A DNA stretch of 44,175 nucleotides, from assembly GCA_038127535.1 (NCBI GenBank), contig JAYPHU010000029.1, positions 1-44,175 on the forward strand. The letters are read 5' to 3'. Of the stretch, positions 7,731 through 16,158 are shown piece after piece. The DNA comes from JAYPHU01 sp038127535. GTDB lineage: Bacteria; Pseudomonadota; Alphaproteobacteria; Rhodospirillales; UBA2165. The notes under the pieces were generated by a model that saw only the letters and a program-made list of their open reading frames with translations, was not told the origin of the DNA and ran no database searches. The translations under genes were made by a program, and so were the position numbers. The first letter of the stretch is position 1. Every line of letters begins with the position of its first letter.

Positions 7731-9191
7731 TTATCCGACACTGCCTTCAAGGCTAATGCCGACCAGTTTCTGGGCTTCCACCGCGAATTCCATGGGCAGT
7801 TCCTGCAGAACCTCCCGGCAGAATCCGTTGACGATCAGTGCGATGGCTTCCTCTTCATCCATGCCGCGCTGGCGGCAGTAAAACAGTTGATCATCGGCAA
7901 TCTTCGACGTGGTGGCTTCATGCTCCACCTTCGCCGATTTATTCCGGCTTTCGATATAGGGCACTGTATGCGCCCCACATTCCTTGCCGATCAGCAGGGA
8001 GTCGCACTGCGTATAGTTCCGCGCACCGTCCGCTTTCGGCATCATCTTCACCAGGCCCCGATAGGTGCTTTGGGACTTACCGGCAGAGATTCCCTTGGCG
8101 ATAATCCGGGACGAGGTGTTCTTGCCCAAATGGATCATCTTGGTGCCCGTATCGGCCTGCTGATAATTGTTGGTGATGGCGACCGAATAGAACTCGCCGA
8201 CGGAATTATCACCCTGCAGGATGCAGCTCGGATATTTCCAGGTCACCGCCGAGCCGGTCTCCACCTGGGTCCAGGAAATTTTGGAGTTCTTACCCCGGCA
8301 GGCGCCCCGCTTGGTGACAAAGTTATAGATGCCGCCTACGCCGTTTTCGTCGCCGGGATACCAGTTCTGCACGGTGGAATACTTGATCTCCGCATCTTCC
8401 ATAGCGACCAGCTCAACGACCGCCGCATGGAGTTGGTTTTCGTCCCGCATGGGTGCGGTGCAGCCTTCCAGGTAGGAGACGTAGGAACCTTCCTCAGCGA
8501 TGATGAGCGTGCGCTCAAACTGGCCCGTGTTGGCCGCGTTGATGCGGAAATAGGTCGACAGTTCCATCGGGCAACGCACGCCCTTCGGGATGTAAACGAA
8601 GGAGCCGTCGGTAAACACGGCGCAGTTCAAGGTCGCAAAGAAATTGTCCGAATAGGGAACGACCGAGCCCATGTATTTCTGCACCAGTTCAGGGTGGTTC
8701 TGCACGGCCTCGGAAATCGGGCAGAAGATCACTCCGTGCTTGGCGAGGGTCTCCTTAAATGTGGTCGCTACGGAGACGCTATCGAACACGGCATCCACGG
8801 CGACGTTTTTCACGCCCGCCAGGATTTCTTGTTCATGCAGGGGGATACCCAGCTTTTCATAGGTGGCCAGCAGTTCCGGATCAACATCGTCCAACGTTTC
8901 CGGCGCGTCTTCTTTCTTCTTCGGCGCGGAATAGTAATAGGCATCCTGGTAGTCGATATCCGGATAGCCGACCTTGGCCCAATCGGGCTCTTCCATGGTC
9001 AGCCAGTGGCGGAATGCCCTCAGCCGCCATTCCAACAGCCATTCCGGCTCGTTCTTCTTCGCCGAGATAAACCGGACGATATCCTCGTTCAGGCCCTTAG
9101 GCGCGGTATCCGCCTCGATATCGGTGACGAAGCCGTATTTGTACTTCTCGACCTCTTTTACCTGATCAACTGTTTCAGTCACTGCTGCCAT
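7731..9191 (-). CDS. sufB: SufB scaffold subunit of the SufBCD complex
   Basis: SufB is the main scaffold on which the cluster is built. The 486-residue protein is strongly conserved along its length. Recognisable segments are EPEWLLEWRLRAFRHW near the start, CPMELSTYFRINA, NWYPGDENGVGGIYNFVTKR, and the C-terminal IADDQLFYCRQRGM. Family cysteines and the late histidine/glutamate region (KVEHEATTSKIADDQ) are present. It follows iscS after 22 bases. A long frame on the opposite strand across this gene has no recognisable protein and is a codon-bias shadow. Confidence 0.98.
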   Translation of the reverse strand: MAAVTETVDQVKEVEKYKYGFVTDIEADTAPKGLNEDIVRFISAKKNEPEWLLEWRLRAFRHWLTMEEPDWAKVGYPDIDYQDAYYYSAPKKKEDAPETLDDVDPELLATYEKLGIPLHEQEILAGVKNVAVDAVFDSVSVATTFKETLAKHGVIFCPISEAVQNHPELVQKYMGSVVPYSDNFFATLNCAVFTDGSFVYIPKGVRCPMELSTYFRINAANTGQFERTLIIAEEGSYVSYLEGCTAPMRDENQLHAAVVELVAMEDAEIKYSTVQNWYPGDENGVGGIYNFVTKRGACRGKNSKISWTQVETGSAVTWKYPSCILQGDNSVGEFYSVAITNNYQQADTGTKMIHLGKNTSSRIIAKGISAGKSQSTYRGLVKMMPKADGARNYTQCDSLLIGKECGAHTVPYIESRNKSAKVEHEATTSKIADDQLFYCRQRGMDEEEAIALIVNGFCREVLQELPMEFAVEAQKLVGISLEGSVG

Positions 9192-9213
9192 TTCTGTTCC
9201 CTACTCTTTCACT

Positions 9214-10398
9214 CTATTCCGCCGCGGCGATGTTCCGCCGGCCGGCGCGAACGTTCTTAATTTCTCCGATCAGACGGTCAACCGCATAAACGGCGTCCGC
9301 TTCTTCATTAAAGCGGCCCAGGCCGATCCTGAGGCTGGCCTCCGCCAATTCATTCGACAGCCCGATCGATTTCAGCACATGGGAAGAGTCATCCGACGCG
9401 GACGTACAGGCCGAGCCCGACGACATGGCCAAGTCCGGGAGGGCCGCCATCAGGCTCTCCGCATCCGCACCGTCGATACTGATATTCAGATTGCCGGGTA
9501 CCCGGTGTTCCATGCTGCCGTTGACGTGAATACCGTCCAGCTCACCCGTCAGCCGCTCAATCATCATGTCGCGCATTTGCCCCAAACGTTCGGCTTCCGC
9601 CGGCATTTCTGCGGCCGCGATATCCAGAGCCTTACCAAACCCGACGCAGAGGGGCGGCGGCAACGTGCCGGAACGCAAGCCCTTTTCCTGGCCACCACCG
9701 CTGAACAGTGGCTCCAACCGGACCCGGGGCTTCCTGGTCACATAAAGCGCACCGACACCCATGGGACCGTAAATTTTGTGCGCCGTGATACTCATCAAAT
9801 CGATCTGCATCGCTTTGACATCCAGCGGTATCTTGCCGACCGCCTGCGCCGCATCGGAATGCAGGAAGACATTCCGCTCTTTGCAGATCGCGCCGATTTC
9901 CGCCATGGGCTGGATCGTGCCGATTTCGTTCTGCACCGTCATGATGGAGACCAGAAGCGTCTGATCGGTGATCGCGTCCCGCAGTTTATCGAGATCAAGA
10001 AGCCCGTCAGGCTCCACCGGCAAATATGTGACCTTGAACCCTTCGCTTTCCAGCTGAAAGCACGAGTCCAGCACGCACATGTGTTCGGAGGCGCAGGTGA
10101 TGATGTGGTTTTTCTTTTCACCATAGAACCGGGCGCCACCCTTGATCGCCAAGTTGTTCGCTTCGGTCGCGCCGGAAGTGAATATGATCTCGTCCGTGTC
10201 CGCGCCAATCATGGTCGCGATCTGCTCGCGGGCCATCTCCACCGCCTCGGCGGCTTGCCAGCCGAAGGCGTGGCTGCCCGAATGGGGGTTGCCAAAGATG
10301 TAGTTGAAGTACGGCATCATGGCACCCCGCACGCGCGGGTCCACTGGCGTGGTCGCGTGATTGTCCAGATACAGGGGCTGTCGGCGGCGCTCGGTCAT
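9214..10398 (-). CDS. iscS: IscS/NFS1-type group I cysteine desulfurase
   Basis: This PLP enzyme releases sulfur from cysteine as a persulfide. The 394-residue protein has the cofactor-stacking H106, PLP lysine K208 in TAHKIYGP, and catalytic C331 in the group I loop SSGSACTSAS. From memory of the family, many segments match mitochondrial NFS1 closely, for example ATTPVDPRV, IIFTSGATEANN, CVLDSC, DAAQAVGKIPLDV and IDLMSI. Yet it lies in a SUF operon without iscU, hscA or hscB. Its start overlaps the preceding desulfurase gene by four bases. It could feed SufU, MnmA or other acceptors. Confidence 0.95.
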   Translation of the reverse strand: MTERRRQPLYLDNHATTPVDPRVRGAMMPYFNYIFGNPHSGSHAFGWQAAEAVEMAREQIATMIGADTDEIIFTSGATEANNLAIKGGARFYGEKKNHIITCASEHMCVLDSCFQLESEGFKVTYLPVEPDGLLDLDKLRDAITDQTLLVSIMTVQNEIGTIQPMAEIGAICKERNVFLHSDAAQAVGKIPLDVKAMQIDLMSITAHKIYGPMGVGALYVTRKPRVRLEPLFSGGGQEKGLRSGTLPPPLCVGFGKALDIAAAEMPAEAERLGQMRDMMIERLTGELDGIHVNGSMEHRVPGNLNISIDGADAESLMAALPDLAMSSGSACTSASDDSSHVLKSIGLSNELAEASLRIGLGRFNEEADAVYAVDRLIGEIKNVRAGRRNIAAAE

Positions 10399-11516
10399 GC
10401 GGCTGAGGCCTCCAGTTCCTGCTTACGGGTACGTTGGTAGAGATCGCCCCAAGCATTGAGGAACGCGTCCACATCGGCCTCGGTCGACGCCCAGCCGAGG
10501 CTTACGCGGATGGCGGTGTTGCCCTCCTCAATAGATAATCCCATAGCTGAGAGCACATGAGACGTGGTCACTTTTCCGGACGAGCAGGCGGAACCGGCAC
10601 TCACCATCACGCCGGCCAAATCCAGCGACATGATCTGACTTTCGGCGCTGACGTCGGGCATGATCAGACACGCGGTGTTGACGAGCCGGGGTGCGCCCGC
10701 GCCCAACATACGGGCATCCGGTGCAATCGTCTTGATTTCGGTTTCGAGCGTATCGCGCAGAGCAGTGATCCGATCCGTCTGATCCAGTTCGTTCAGCGCC
10801 AGTTCGGCGGCCACGCCGAACCCGGCAATGCCGGCCACGTTTTCGGTGCCGGCCCGGCGAGACCGTTCTTGCCCGCCGCCTTTGACCAGCGGCTTGAGGT
10901 CCATGCCGTCGCGAATGATCAGCGCGCCGACGCCTTGCGGACCGCCCAGCTTGTGGGCCGACACGGTCACCAGATCTGCATCGATAGCGTTGCGTGAAAT
11001 ATCGATCTTGCCGGCGGCCTGAACTGCATCCACGTGCAGCAGCGCATAATGCTCCCGAACAAGCGCGGCCACTTCGGCGATCGGCTGCAGCACACCGGTC
11101 TCGTTATTGGCCGCCATCACGGAGACGTGGGCCGTCCCATCAGTCTTCGATAAAAAGCTTTCGAGCTCACCGAGGTTCAATCGGCCGTCAGCATCGACGC
11201 CGAGCCGCTTTGCCGTTGGCGCCGCCTGCAGCACGGAATCGTGTTCGACCGCCGAGACGGCGACATGATCCGCTGACACGCCGCGGAGAGCCAGATTGTT
11301 CGCCTCCGTGCCGCTACCGGTAAAAATCACCTCCGCCGGACGGGCGCCGAGCAGGGCCGCCACCTTTTCCCGGGCTTCCTCGACCACGCGTCGCGCGTCC
11401 CGTCCCCGTGAATGGACGGAAGACGCATTGCCGCCGAGCGCGAGCGCCTCGCTCATCGCTTGGGCGACTTGGGCGCGCACCGGCGCTGTCGCGTTATAGT
11501 CGAGATAGGCCGTCAT
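10395..11516 (-). CDS. second group I cysteine desulfurase (NifS/IscS-like)
   Basis: The 373-residue PLP enzyme is a paralogue of the adjacent IscS and not a copy of it. It begins MTAYLDYNATAPV, has H92, PLP lysine K189 in SAHKLGGPQGVGAL, and an intact catalytic C311 in SAGSACSSGK. The active-site loop is the long group I type. It is shorter and more diverged than the IscS downstream, resembling the desulfurase family protein often found between iscR and sufB in alphaproteobacteria. It starts two bases after the iscR stop and overlaps iscS by four bases, so the three genes are surely one transcript. Its specific acceptor is unknown. Confidence 0.92.
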   Translation of the reverse strand: MTAYLDYNATAPVRAQVAQAMSEALALGGNASSVHSRGRDARRVVEEAREKVAALLGARPAEVIFTGSGTEANNLALRGVSADHVAVSAVEHDSVLQAAPTAKRLGVDADGRLNLGELESFLSKTDGTAHVSVMAANNETGVLQPIAEVAALVREHYALLHVDAVQAAGKIDISRNAIDADLVTVSAHKLGGPQGVGALIIRDGMDLKPLVKGGGQERSRRAGTENVAGIAGFGVAAELALNELDQTDRITALRDTLETEIKTIAPDARMLGAGAPRLVNTACLIMPDVSAESQIMSLDLAGVMVSAGSACSSGKVTTSHVLSAMGLSIEEGNTAIRVSLGWASTEADVDAFLNAWGDLYQRTRKQELEASAA

Positions 11517-11518
11517 GA

Positions 11519-12034
11519 TTACTCCGCCGGAACCGCTGCTTTCCGGGTTTCGACCGGCGGACGGTCACCCAGCTCAGGGCCCAGCATCGTCTGCGGCGTC
11601 GCCAATCGGCTGCCCAGGCCAATGACTCGGTTCTCTACCACGTCTTCCAGGGAGACCGAGCTCAGGAACAGATAAATTTGCGTGCCCAACTCTTCCCACA
11701 AATCATGGGTCAGGCACCGGCTTCGATCAGGCTGGCAGCCTTTCGGCGAGCCAGGTGTGCATCGGGTAGCCTTGATCGGCTCATCCACCGCCATGATGAT
11801 ATCAGAAATCCGCATCTGCGACGGATCATGGGCCAGAAGATAGCCGCCGCCGGGACCACGGACGCTTTTTACTTGATGACCTTTACGCAGCTTGCCGAAC
11901 AACTGCTCCAAATAGGAAAGTGAAATGTCCTGGCGCTCGGCGATATCGGCGAGCGCTACGGGACCACCTCGGCTTTGACGGGCCAAATCCGCCATCGCCA
12001 TGACCGCATAACGGCCTTTTGTGCTGAGTTTCAC
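11519..12034 (-). CDS. iscR: IscR-like Rrf2 family Fe-S regulator
   Basis: IscR senses Fe-S status by binding a [2Fe-2S] cluster and controls Fe-S biogenesis genes. The 171-residue protein has the Rrf2 winged helix at the N-terminus (MKLSTKGRYAVMAM; recognition region SLSYLEQLFGKLRK; wing GPGGGYLLA). Cluster ligands are visible as C92, C100, C107 and H110, close to the E. coli pattern C92/C98/C104/H107 but with slightly longer spacing. This ligand set favours IscR over RirA or NsrR. It is the second gene of the operon. A type 1-like IscR box at 12906-12930 upstream of cysE suggests it represses its own operon (inference). Confidence 0.93.
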   Translation of the reverse strand: MKLSTKGRYAVMAMADLARQSRGGPVALADIAERQDISLSYLEQLFGKLRKGHQVKSVRGPGGGYLLAHDPSQMRISDIIMAVDEPIKATRCTPGSPKGCQPDRSRCLTHDLWEELGTQIYLFLSSVSLEDVVENRVIGLGSRLATPQTMLGPELGDRPPVETRKAAVPAE

Positions 12035-12072
12035 GGGTCTTCTCCTTCAGCTAACAAAATCTCATATAAACT

Positions 12073-12801
12073 TTAGGAACCGCAGGACGAGGCCGGCTGA
12101 TCCGGCTCATCGTCTTGGTCCGTTTCAAGTTGGGCTTTTTCTGCTTCCAATTCTTGCACCCGGTTGGTCAGCTCGACCAACTGAACCCGCAGGCTTTCGA
12201 AGCTGCGCGCCACCGGATCGGGCAAGTCTTCGGTCGGGGTGCCGTAGGCGGTAAAGGCTTCTTCCTTTTTCTTGTCTCGGCCCATAACGATCTTGGCCGG
12301 AATGCCAACCATGGTCGCACCCTTGGGAACTTCGTTCAGGACAACGGCATTAGCGCCGATCCTCGCCCGCTCGCCGACCACCAGAGGCCCGAGCACCTGC
12401 GCGCCGGAGCCGACGATGACAAAATCCTCCAGGGTCGGGTGGCGCTTGCCTTTTTCCAGCGACGTGCCGCCCAGAGTCACCCCTTGATAGAGCGTCACAT
12501 CGTTGCCTATCTCGGAGGTTTCACCAATCACGACCCCGTTGCCATGGTCGATAAACAACCGCCGGCCGATGTTTGCGCCCGGATGAATTTCTATCCCGGT
12601 CAAAATCTTGCCGAAATTGGAAATAAACCGGGCCAGAAGATAAAACCGGCGGCGCCATAAGGCATTGGCGATACGGTAAAACAGAACCGCGTGATAGCCA
12701 GGATAACAAAGAATGACCTCCAGGCGCGACCGAGCTGCCGGATCGCGTTCAATATAAGAGTCGATGTCTTCGCTGAGTCTTTGAAAAAAACTCTGTTCCA
12801 T
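12073..12801 (-). CDS. cysE: serine O-acetyltransferase CysE
   Basis: CysE makes O-acetylserine, the direct precursor of cysteine. The 242-residue protein has a short helical N-terminal part and a left-handed beta-helix of hexapeptide repeats (about 75-175), including IDHGNGVVIGE, TLYQGVTLGGT and RIGANAVV. The tail from about 200 is predicted to be a short coiled coil (VQLVELTNRVQELEAEK) with an acidic end. The N-terminal domain is shorter than in E. coli CysE, like the EpsC-type enzymes. It is the first gene of the Fe-S operon, 38 bases before iscR, so supply of the sulfur donor cysteine would be co-regulated with cluster assembly. Confidence 0.95.
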   Translation of the reverse strand: MEQSFFQRLSEDIDSYIERDPAARSRLEVILCYPGYHAVLFYRIANALWRRRFYLLARFISNFGKILTGIEIHPGANIGRRLFIDHGNGVVIGETSEIGNDVTLYQGVTLGGTSLEKGKRHPTLEDFVIVGSGAQVLGPLVVGERARIGANAVVLNEVPKGATMVGIPAKIVMGRDKKKEEAFTAYGTPTEDLPDPVARSFESLRVQLVELTNRVQELEAEKAQLETDQDDEPDQPASSCGS

Positions 12802-12898
12802 CCGGTGTCATTCCTTAATCATTGGGCGACGGATTCTCCGCGCCGGGTCAGCTTTCTGCTTGGGTTCTGTCTCCGGAACCCTTATATAAGCGCGAGTG

Positions 12899-12930
12899 AT
12901 GTATATATTCCGACTAATTTAGTCAATTAT
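12899..12930 (-). promoter_or_regulatory. IscR type 1-like operator overlapping a candidate cysE-iscR-suf promoter
   Basis: Bases 12912-12924 are GACTAATTTAGTC, an inverted repeat with six-base arms and a single central T. With the flanks (CC before, AATTAT after) it fits the E. coli type 1 IscR consensus: the core GACT-RWWW-YAGTC is perfect and only some outer positions differ. On the minus strand the box overlaps a possible -35 TTGACT (12926-12921), with a weaker -10 candidate TATACA or ATACAT around 12899-12905. Repressor binding would block polymerase. The box lies 111 bases upstream of the cysE start and 97 bases upstream of the divergent hydrolase gene, so it could control both. Promoter elements are by eye; the box itself is clear. 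Confidence 0.75.
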
Positions 12931-13021
12931 TATCCAAGCGCAAGGTTATTGTTTTCGCCGAATATCGCATTAAATCAGTCGAATATTAGAAACCCTAACA
13001 CCAGACGAACCCCGGAAACCC

Positions 13022-13702
13022 ATGCCTGAAGTCATTTTCAATGGTCCTGATGGACGCCTTGAAGGCCGGTATCATCAGAGCAAAAAGGGCGATGCGCCGA
13101 TTGCTATCGTCCTGCACCCGAACCCGCTGCACGGCGGCAATATGAACAACCGCATTGTGTATACGATGTACAATTGCTTTGCGGAACGCGGATTTTCTGT
13201 ACTGCGCTTCAATTTCAGAGGCGTCGGCCGGTCCCAGGGCGTATTCGACAGCGGCATCGGCGAACTTAGCGACGCGGCCTATGCCTTCGACTGGATTCAA
13301 CAGATCAATCCGAACAGCCCCTTCTCCTGGATCGGCGGCTATTCCTTCGGTGCACTGATCGCCATGCAGTTGATGATGCGCCGGCCGGAGATCGAAGGAT
13401 TTATCTCCATTTCACCGCCGGCTCATGCCGAGGACTTTTCTTTCCTGGCCCCGTGCCCGTCCTCTGGTCTGATCGTCCACGGCGACGCTGATGAACATGT
13501 GCCCTCGGACGCGGTTCAAAAGCTGGCCAACAAGCTTGATGGCCAAAAGAACATTTCTGTCGCCATGGACATGATCAAGGGAGCCAACCACTTCTATCAG
13601 GACAAGTTCGAAGACCTGTCCAATTCCATGGGCAGCTATCTTGATACCGCGCTCAATCCGCCGGAAGAAAAGCCGAAATCTACGAAGAAAAAGAAAGCCT
13701 AG
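13022..13702 (+). CDS. alpha/beta hydrolase
   Basis: The 226-residue cytosolic protein has the alpha/beta hydrolase fold: VLHPNPLHGGNM oxyanion region, FNFRGVGRSQG, the nucleophile elbow GYSFGA with S108, an aspartate at 155 or 157 (HGDADEHVP), and H190 in GANHFY. It ends in a Lys-rich tail. The small size and HPxPxxGG motif match the widely distributed dienelactone-hydrolase-like group with no settled substrate. It is divergent from cysE and shares the intergenic region that holds the IscR-like box. The linkage to Fe-S genes may be meaningful but no role can be assigned. Confidence 0.85.
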   Translation: MPEVIFNGPDGRLEGRYHQSKKGDAPIAIVLHPNPLHGGNMNNRIVYTMYNCFAERGFSVLRFNFRGVGRSQGVFDSGIGELSDAAYAFDWIQQINPNSPFSWIGGYSFGALIAMQLMMRRPEIEGFISISPPAHAEDFSFLAPCPSSGLIVHGDADEHVPSDAVQKLANKLDGQKNISVAMDMIKGANHFYQDKFEDLSNSMGSYLDTALNPPEEKPKSTKKKKA

Positions 13703-13709
13703 CCGGGCT

Positions 13710-14789
13710 TTAAGGATCAAACCGGACGCCGCCGGTGGCCGGCGCTGGGACCTTTGTCGTGCCCGGATAGCTGAGCGGCAGCCCCAAATATGAACGCACG
13801 GCCAGGAAGGCAAAGGCCTGAGCCTCGACCGCGTCGCCGTTCCAGCCAACCGCCTCGGCCGTCTCGACATTCGCGTTCAGAGCCTTACGCAACTCGCCGA
13901 TCAGCCAACTATTTTTGCGCCCGCCGCCGCTCACGATCCAGTGGTGCGCAGGCGCGGGGAAAAACGCCGTGGCGCGAGTAACGCTTTCTAGCGTAAACGC
14001 GCCCAGAGTGGCCGCGCCGTCTTCCAAGGACAATCCATCAACCGGCGACGGATCGAAGTCATTTCGGTCCAAGGACTTGGGCGGCGGCAGTTCGAAATAG
14101 GGATGCGCCAACAGCGCCGCCGCCACTTTCTGGTCGATGGTCCCGTTTGCCGCCAGCTTGCCGTCTTCGTCATAGGGCCGCCCCGTCTTTGCCAGCACCC
14201 AATCATCAATCAAAGCGTTTCCAGGCCCCGTATCGAAGGCCAACAGCGCACCCTCCCCGTCACCGCCGATCCAGGTGACGTTGCCGACTCCGCCCAGGTT
14301 TAACACCGCCGTGGGCCGGGGCATGCCGGCTGTTAAAATCCGGTGATAGGCGGGGGCGAACGGCGCGCCTTCGCCGCCTTGCGCAACATCGTTGGATCGG
14401 AAATCGGCGACTACCGGGACGCCGGTACGGCTCGCCAACAATTGCCCGTCTCCGATCTGCACGGTTCGCCCCTCGGCCGGCGCATGATCGATGGTATGGC
14501 CATGAAAACCGATTAGATCGAGATCACCGGCTGACAGAGAGCCCACCTCGAGACAAGACGTAACCGCCTCCGCGTGACGCTCCGTCAACGCACGCTCCAC
14601 GTCGTCGCGCCCATTCCCGTTGTCGATCAGCCGTCTCAGACGCGCGCGGAAGTCTTCGGGATAAGCGAACGACTGGAAGGCGATCGGATGGACCGTCTCT
14701 TTCCCGTCCGTCCGGACGATGGCGGCGTCGATCCCGTCCATAGACGTGCCGCTCATCAACCCCAGCGCTGTGAACATCTCCTTCGCCAT
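13710..14789 (-). CDS. anmK: anhydro-N-acetylmuramic acid kinase AnmK
   Basis: AnmK cleaves the 1,6-anhydro ring of anhMurNAc and phosphorylates it, in peptidoglycan recycling. The 359-residue protein has the N-terminal ATPase motif GLMSGTSMDGIDAA, IGFHGHTIDH, DFRSNDVAQGGEGAPFAPAYH, LNLGGVGNVTW and DTGPGNALIDDW, all hallmarks of the family. It is convergent with the hydrolase gene (seven-base gap) and divergent from tyrS with 106 bases between their starts. Its substrate could come from envelope turnover in which the amidase at 27-28 kb also takes part. Confidence 0.96.
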   Translation of the reverse strand: MAKEMFTALGLMSGTSMDGIDAAIVRTDGKETVHPIAFQSFAYPEDFRARLRRLIDNGNGRDDVERALTERHAEAVTSCLEVGSLSAGDLDLIGFHGHTIDHAPAEGRTVQIGDGQLLASRTGVPVVADFRSNDVAQGGEGAPFAPAYHRILTAGMPRPTAVLNLGGVGNVTWIGGDGEGALLAFDTGPGNALIDDWVLAKTGRPYDEDGKLAANGTIDQKVAAALLAHPYFELPPPKSLDRNDFDPSPVDGLSLEDGAATLGAFTLESVTRATAFFPAPAHHWIVSGGGRKNSWLIGELRKALNANVETAEAVGWNGDAVEAQAFAFLAVRSYLGLPLSYPGTTKVPAPATGGVRFDP

Positions 14790-14895
14790 CGGAAATTCCG
14801 GCCTCGTCTCACAATTGTACCTAATGTCCGATTGTGCTAAACGACCGGCCTTCCGGCAAGGATCGGAGTAAGCGCGTTTCAGGAGATAAGCAGCC

Positions 14896-16149
14896 TTGGC
14901 CAGCTACAAGTCAGATTTTGTACAGACAGTGACCGAACGGGGGTTTTTACACCAGTGCACCGATATTAAGGCGCTGGACGAGAAAGCCGCGACGGAAACC
15001 ATCACGGCTTATATCGGTTTCGACTGCACCGCGCCCAGCCTGCACGTGGGCAGCCTGCTGCCGGTGATGCTGCTGCGCTGGCTGCAGCAAACCGGGCACC
15101 AACCAATCGTCCTGATGGGCGGCGGCACGACGAAGGTCGGCGATCCGTCGGGCAAAGATGAAAGCCGCCAGCTTCTGACCGTCGAGAAGATCAAAGAGAA
15201 TATGGACGGGATCAAATCCATTTTCTCCAAGTACCTGACCTTCGGCGACGGTCCATCCGACGCGGTTATGGCCAACAATGCCGATTGGCTGGACGAGCTA
15301 CAGTACATCAATTTTATCCGGGACTACGGCCCGCACTTCACCATCAACCGTATGCTGACGTTTGATAGTGTCAAACTGCGATTGGACCGAGAACAGCCGC
15401 TAACTTTTCTGGAGTTCAATTACATGATCCTCCAAGCCTACGACTTCCTGGAACTCTCCCGGCGGTACAACTGTACCATGCAGATGGGCGGCTCCGATCA
15501 GTGGGGCAATATCGTGAATGGAGTCGAGCTGGGCCGGCGGGTCGACGCCAGACAGCTCTTCGGCCTCACGAGCCCGCTCTTGACCACCTCGTCCGGCGCC
15601 AAAATGGGCAAGACCGCCGGCGGCGCGGTCTGGCTCGACGAGCAGCAGCTCTCGGCCTACGAGTTTTGGCAATATTGGCGAAACACGGAAGACGCGGATG
15701 TCGGTCGATTCCTCCGGCTGTTTACCGAGATGCCCCTGGACGAAATCGCCCGGCTGGAATACCTGGACGGCGCGGAGATCAATGAGGCAAAGATCATCCT
15801 GGCAAACGAGGTCACCGGCATGTGCCACGGCGCCGATGCAGCGGCGGCGGCGGCGGAAACCGCACGTCAGACCTTTGCCGACGGCGGCACCGGCGAGGAC
15901 CTGCCGACATTCGAGGTGGCAGCCGCCTCATTGGACGACGGCATTCCCGCCTTTGAGCTATTTCATCAGGCCGGCTTAGCCGAATCCAAGGGTAAAGCGC
16001 GAAAACTGATCCAAGGGAATGGCGCGCGGGTAAACGACGTGTCCATCAGCAACGAAATGCAGGCCATTTCCGGCGCCGACATCAATGCGGACGGCGTCAT
16101 AAAACTCTCTGCCGGGAAAAAGCGGCACGTGCTGGTAAAGTCGGTCTAA
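14896..16149 (+). CDS. tyrS: tyrosyl-tRNA synthetase
   Basis: The class I synthetase charges tRNA-Tyr. The 417-residue protein shows the HIGH-like HVGS at 50-53, YIGFDCTAPSLH before it, QMGGSDQWGNI around 196-206 for tyrosine recognition, and the KMSKS-like KMGKT at 236-240. It has a C-terminal S4 RNA-binding domain (about 350-417, KGKARKLIQGNGARVND). The start is a TTG at 14896, preceded by AGGAGA nine bases upstream. No ATG in frame would give the conserved N-terminus, so TTG is the best choice. It is convergent with the large envelope protein gene, nine bases apart. Confidence 0.97.
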   Translation: MASYKSDFVQTVTERGFLHQCTDIKALDEKAATETITAYIGFDCTAPSLHVGSLLPVMLLRWLQQTGHQPIVLMGGGTTKVGDPSGKDESRQLLTVEKIKENMDGIKSIFSKYLTFGDGPSDAVMANNADWLDELQYINFIRDYGPHFTINRMLTFDSVKLRLDREQPLTFLEFNYMILQAYDFLELSRRYNCTMQMGGSDQWGNIVNGVELGRRVDARQLFGLTSPLLTTSSGAKMGKTAGGAVWLDEQQLSAYEFWQYWRNTEDADVGRFLRLFTEMPLDEIARLEYLDGAEINEAKIILANEVTGMCHGADAAAAAAETARQTFADGGTGEDLPTFEVAAASLDDGIPAFELFHQAGLAESKGKARKLIQGNGARVNDVSISNEMQAISGADINADGVIKLSAGKKRHVLVKSV

Positions 16150-16158
16150 CCGTAAAAG

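Noticed and set aside
7887..9260. Long open frame of 457 codons on the plus strand opposite sufB
   Set aside because: It lies entirely antisense to the strongly conserved sufB and has no recognisable domain or ribosome binding site; it is a GC codon-bias shadow.
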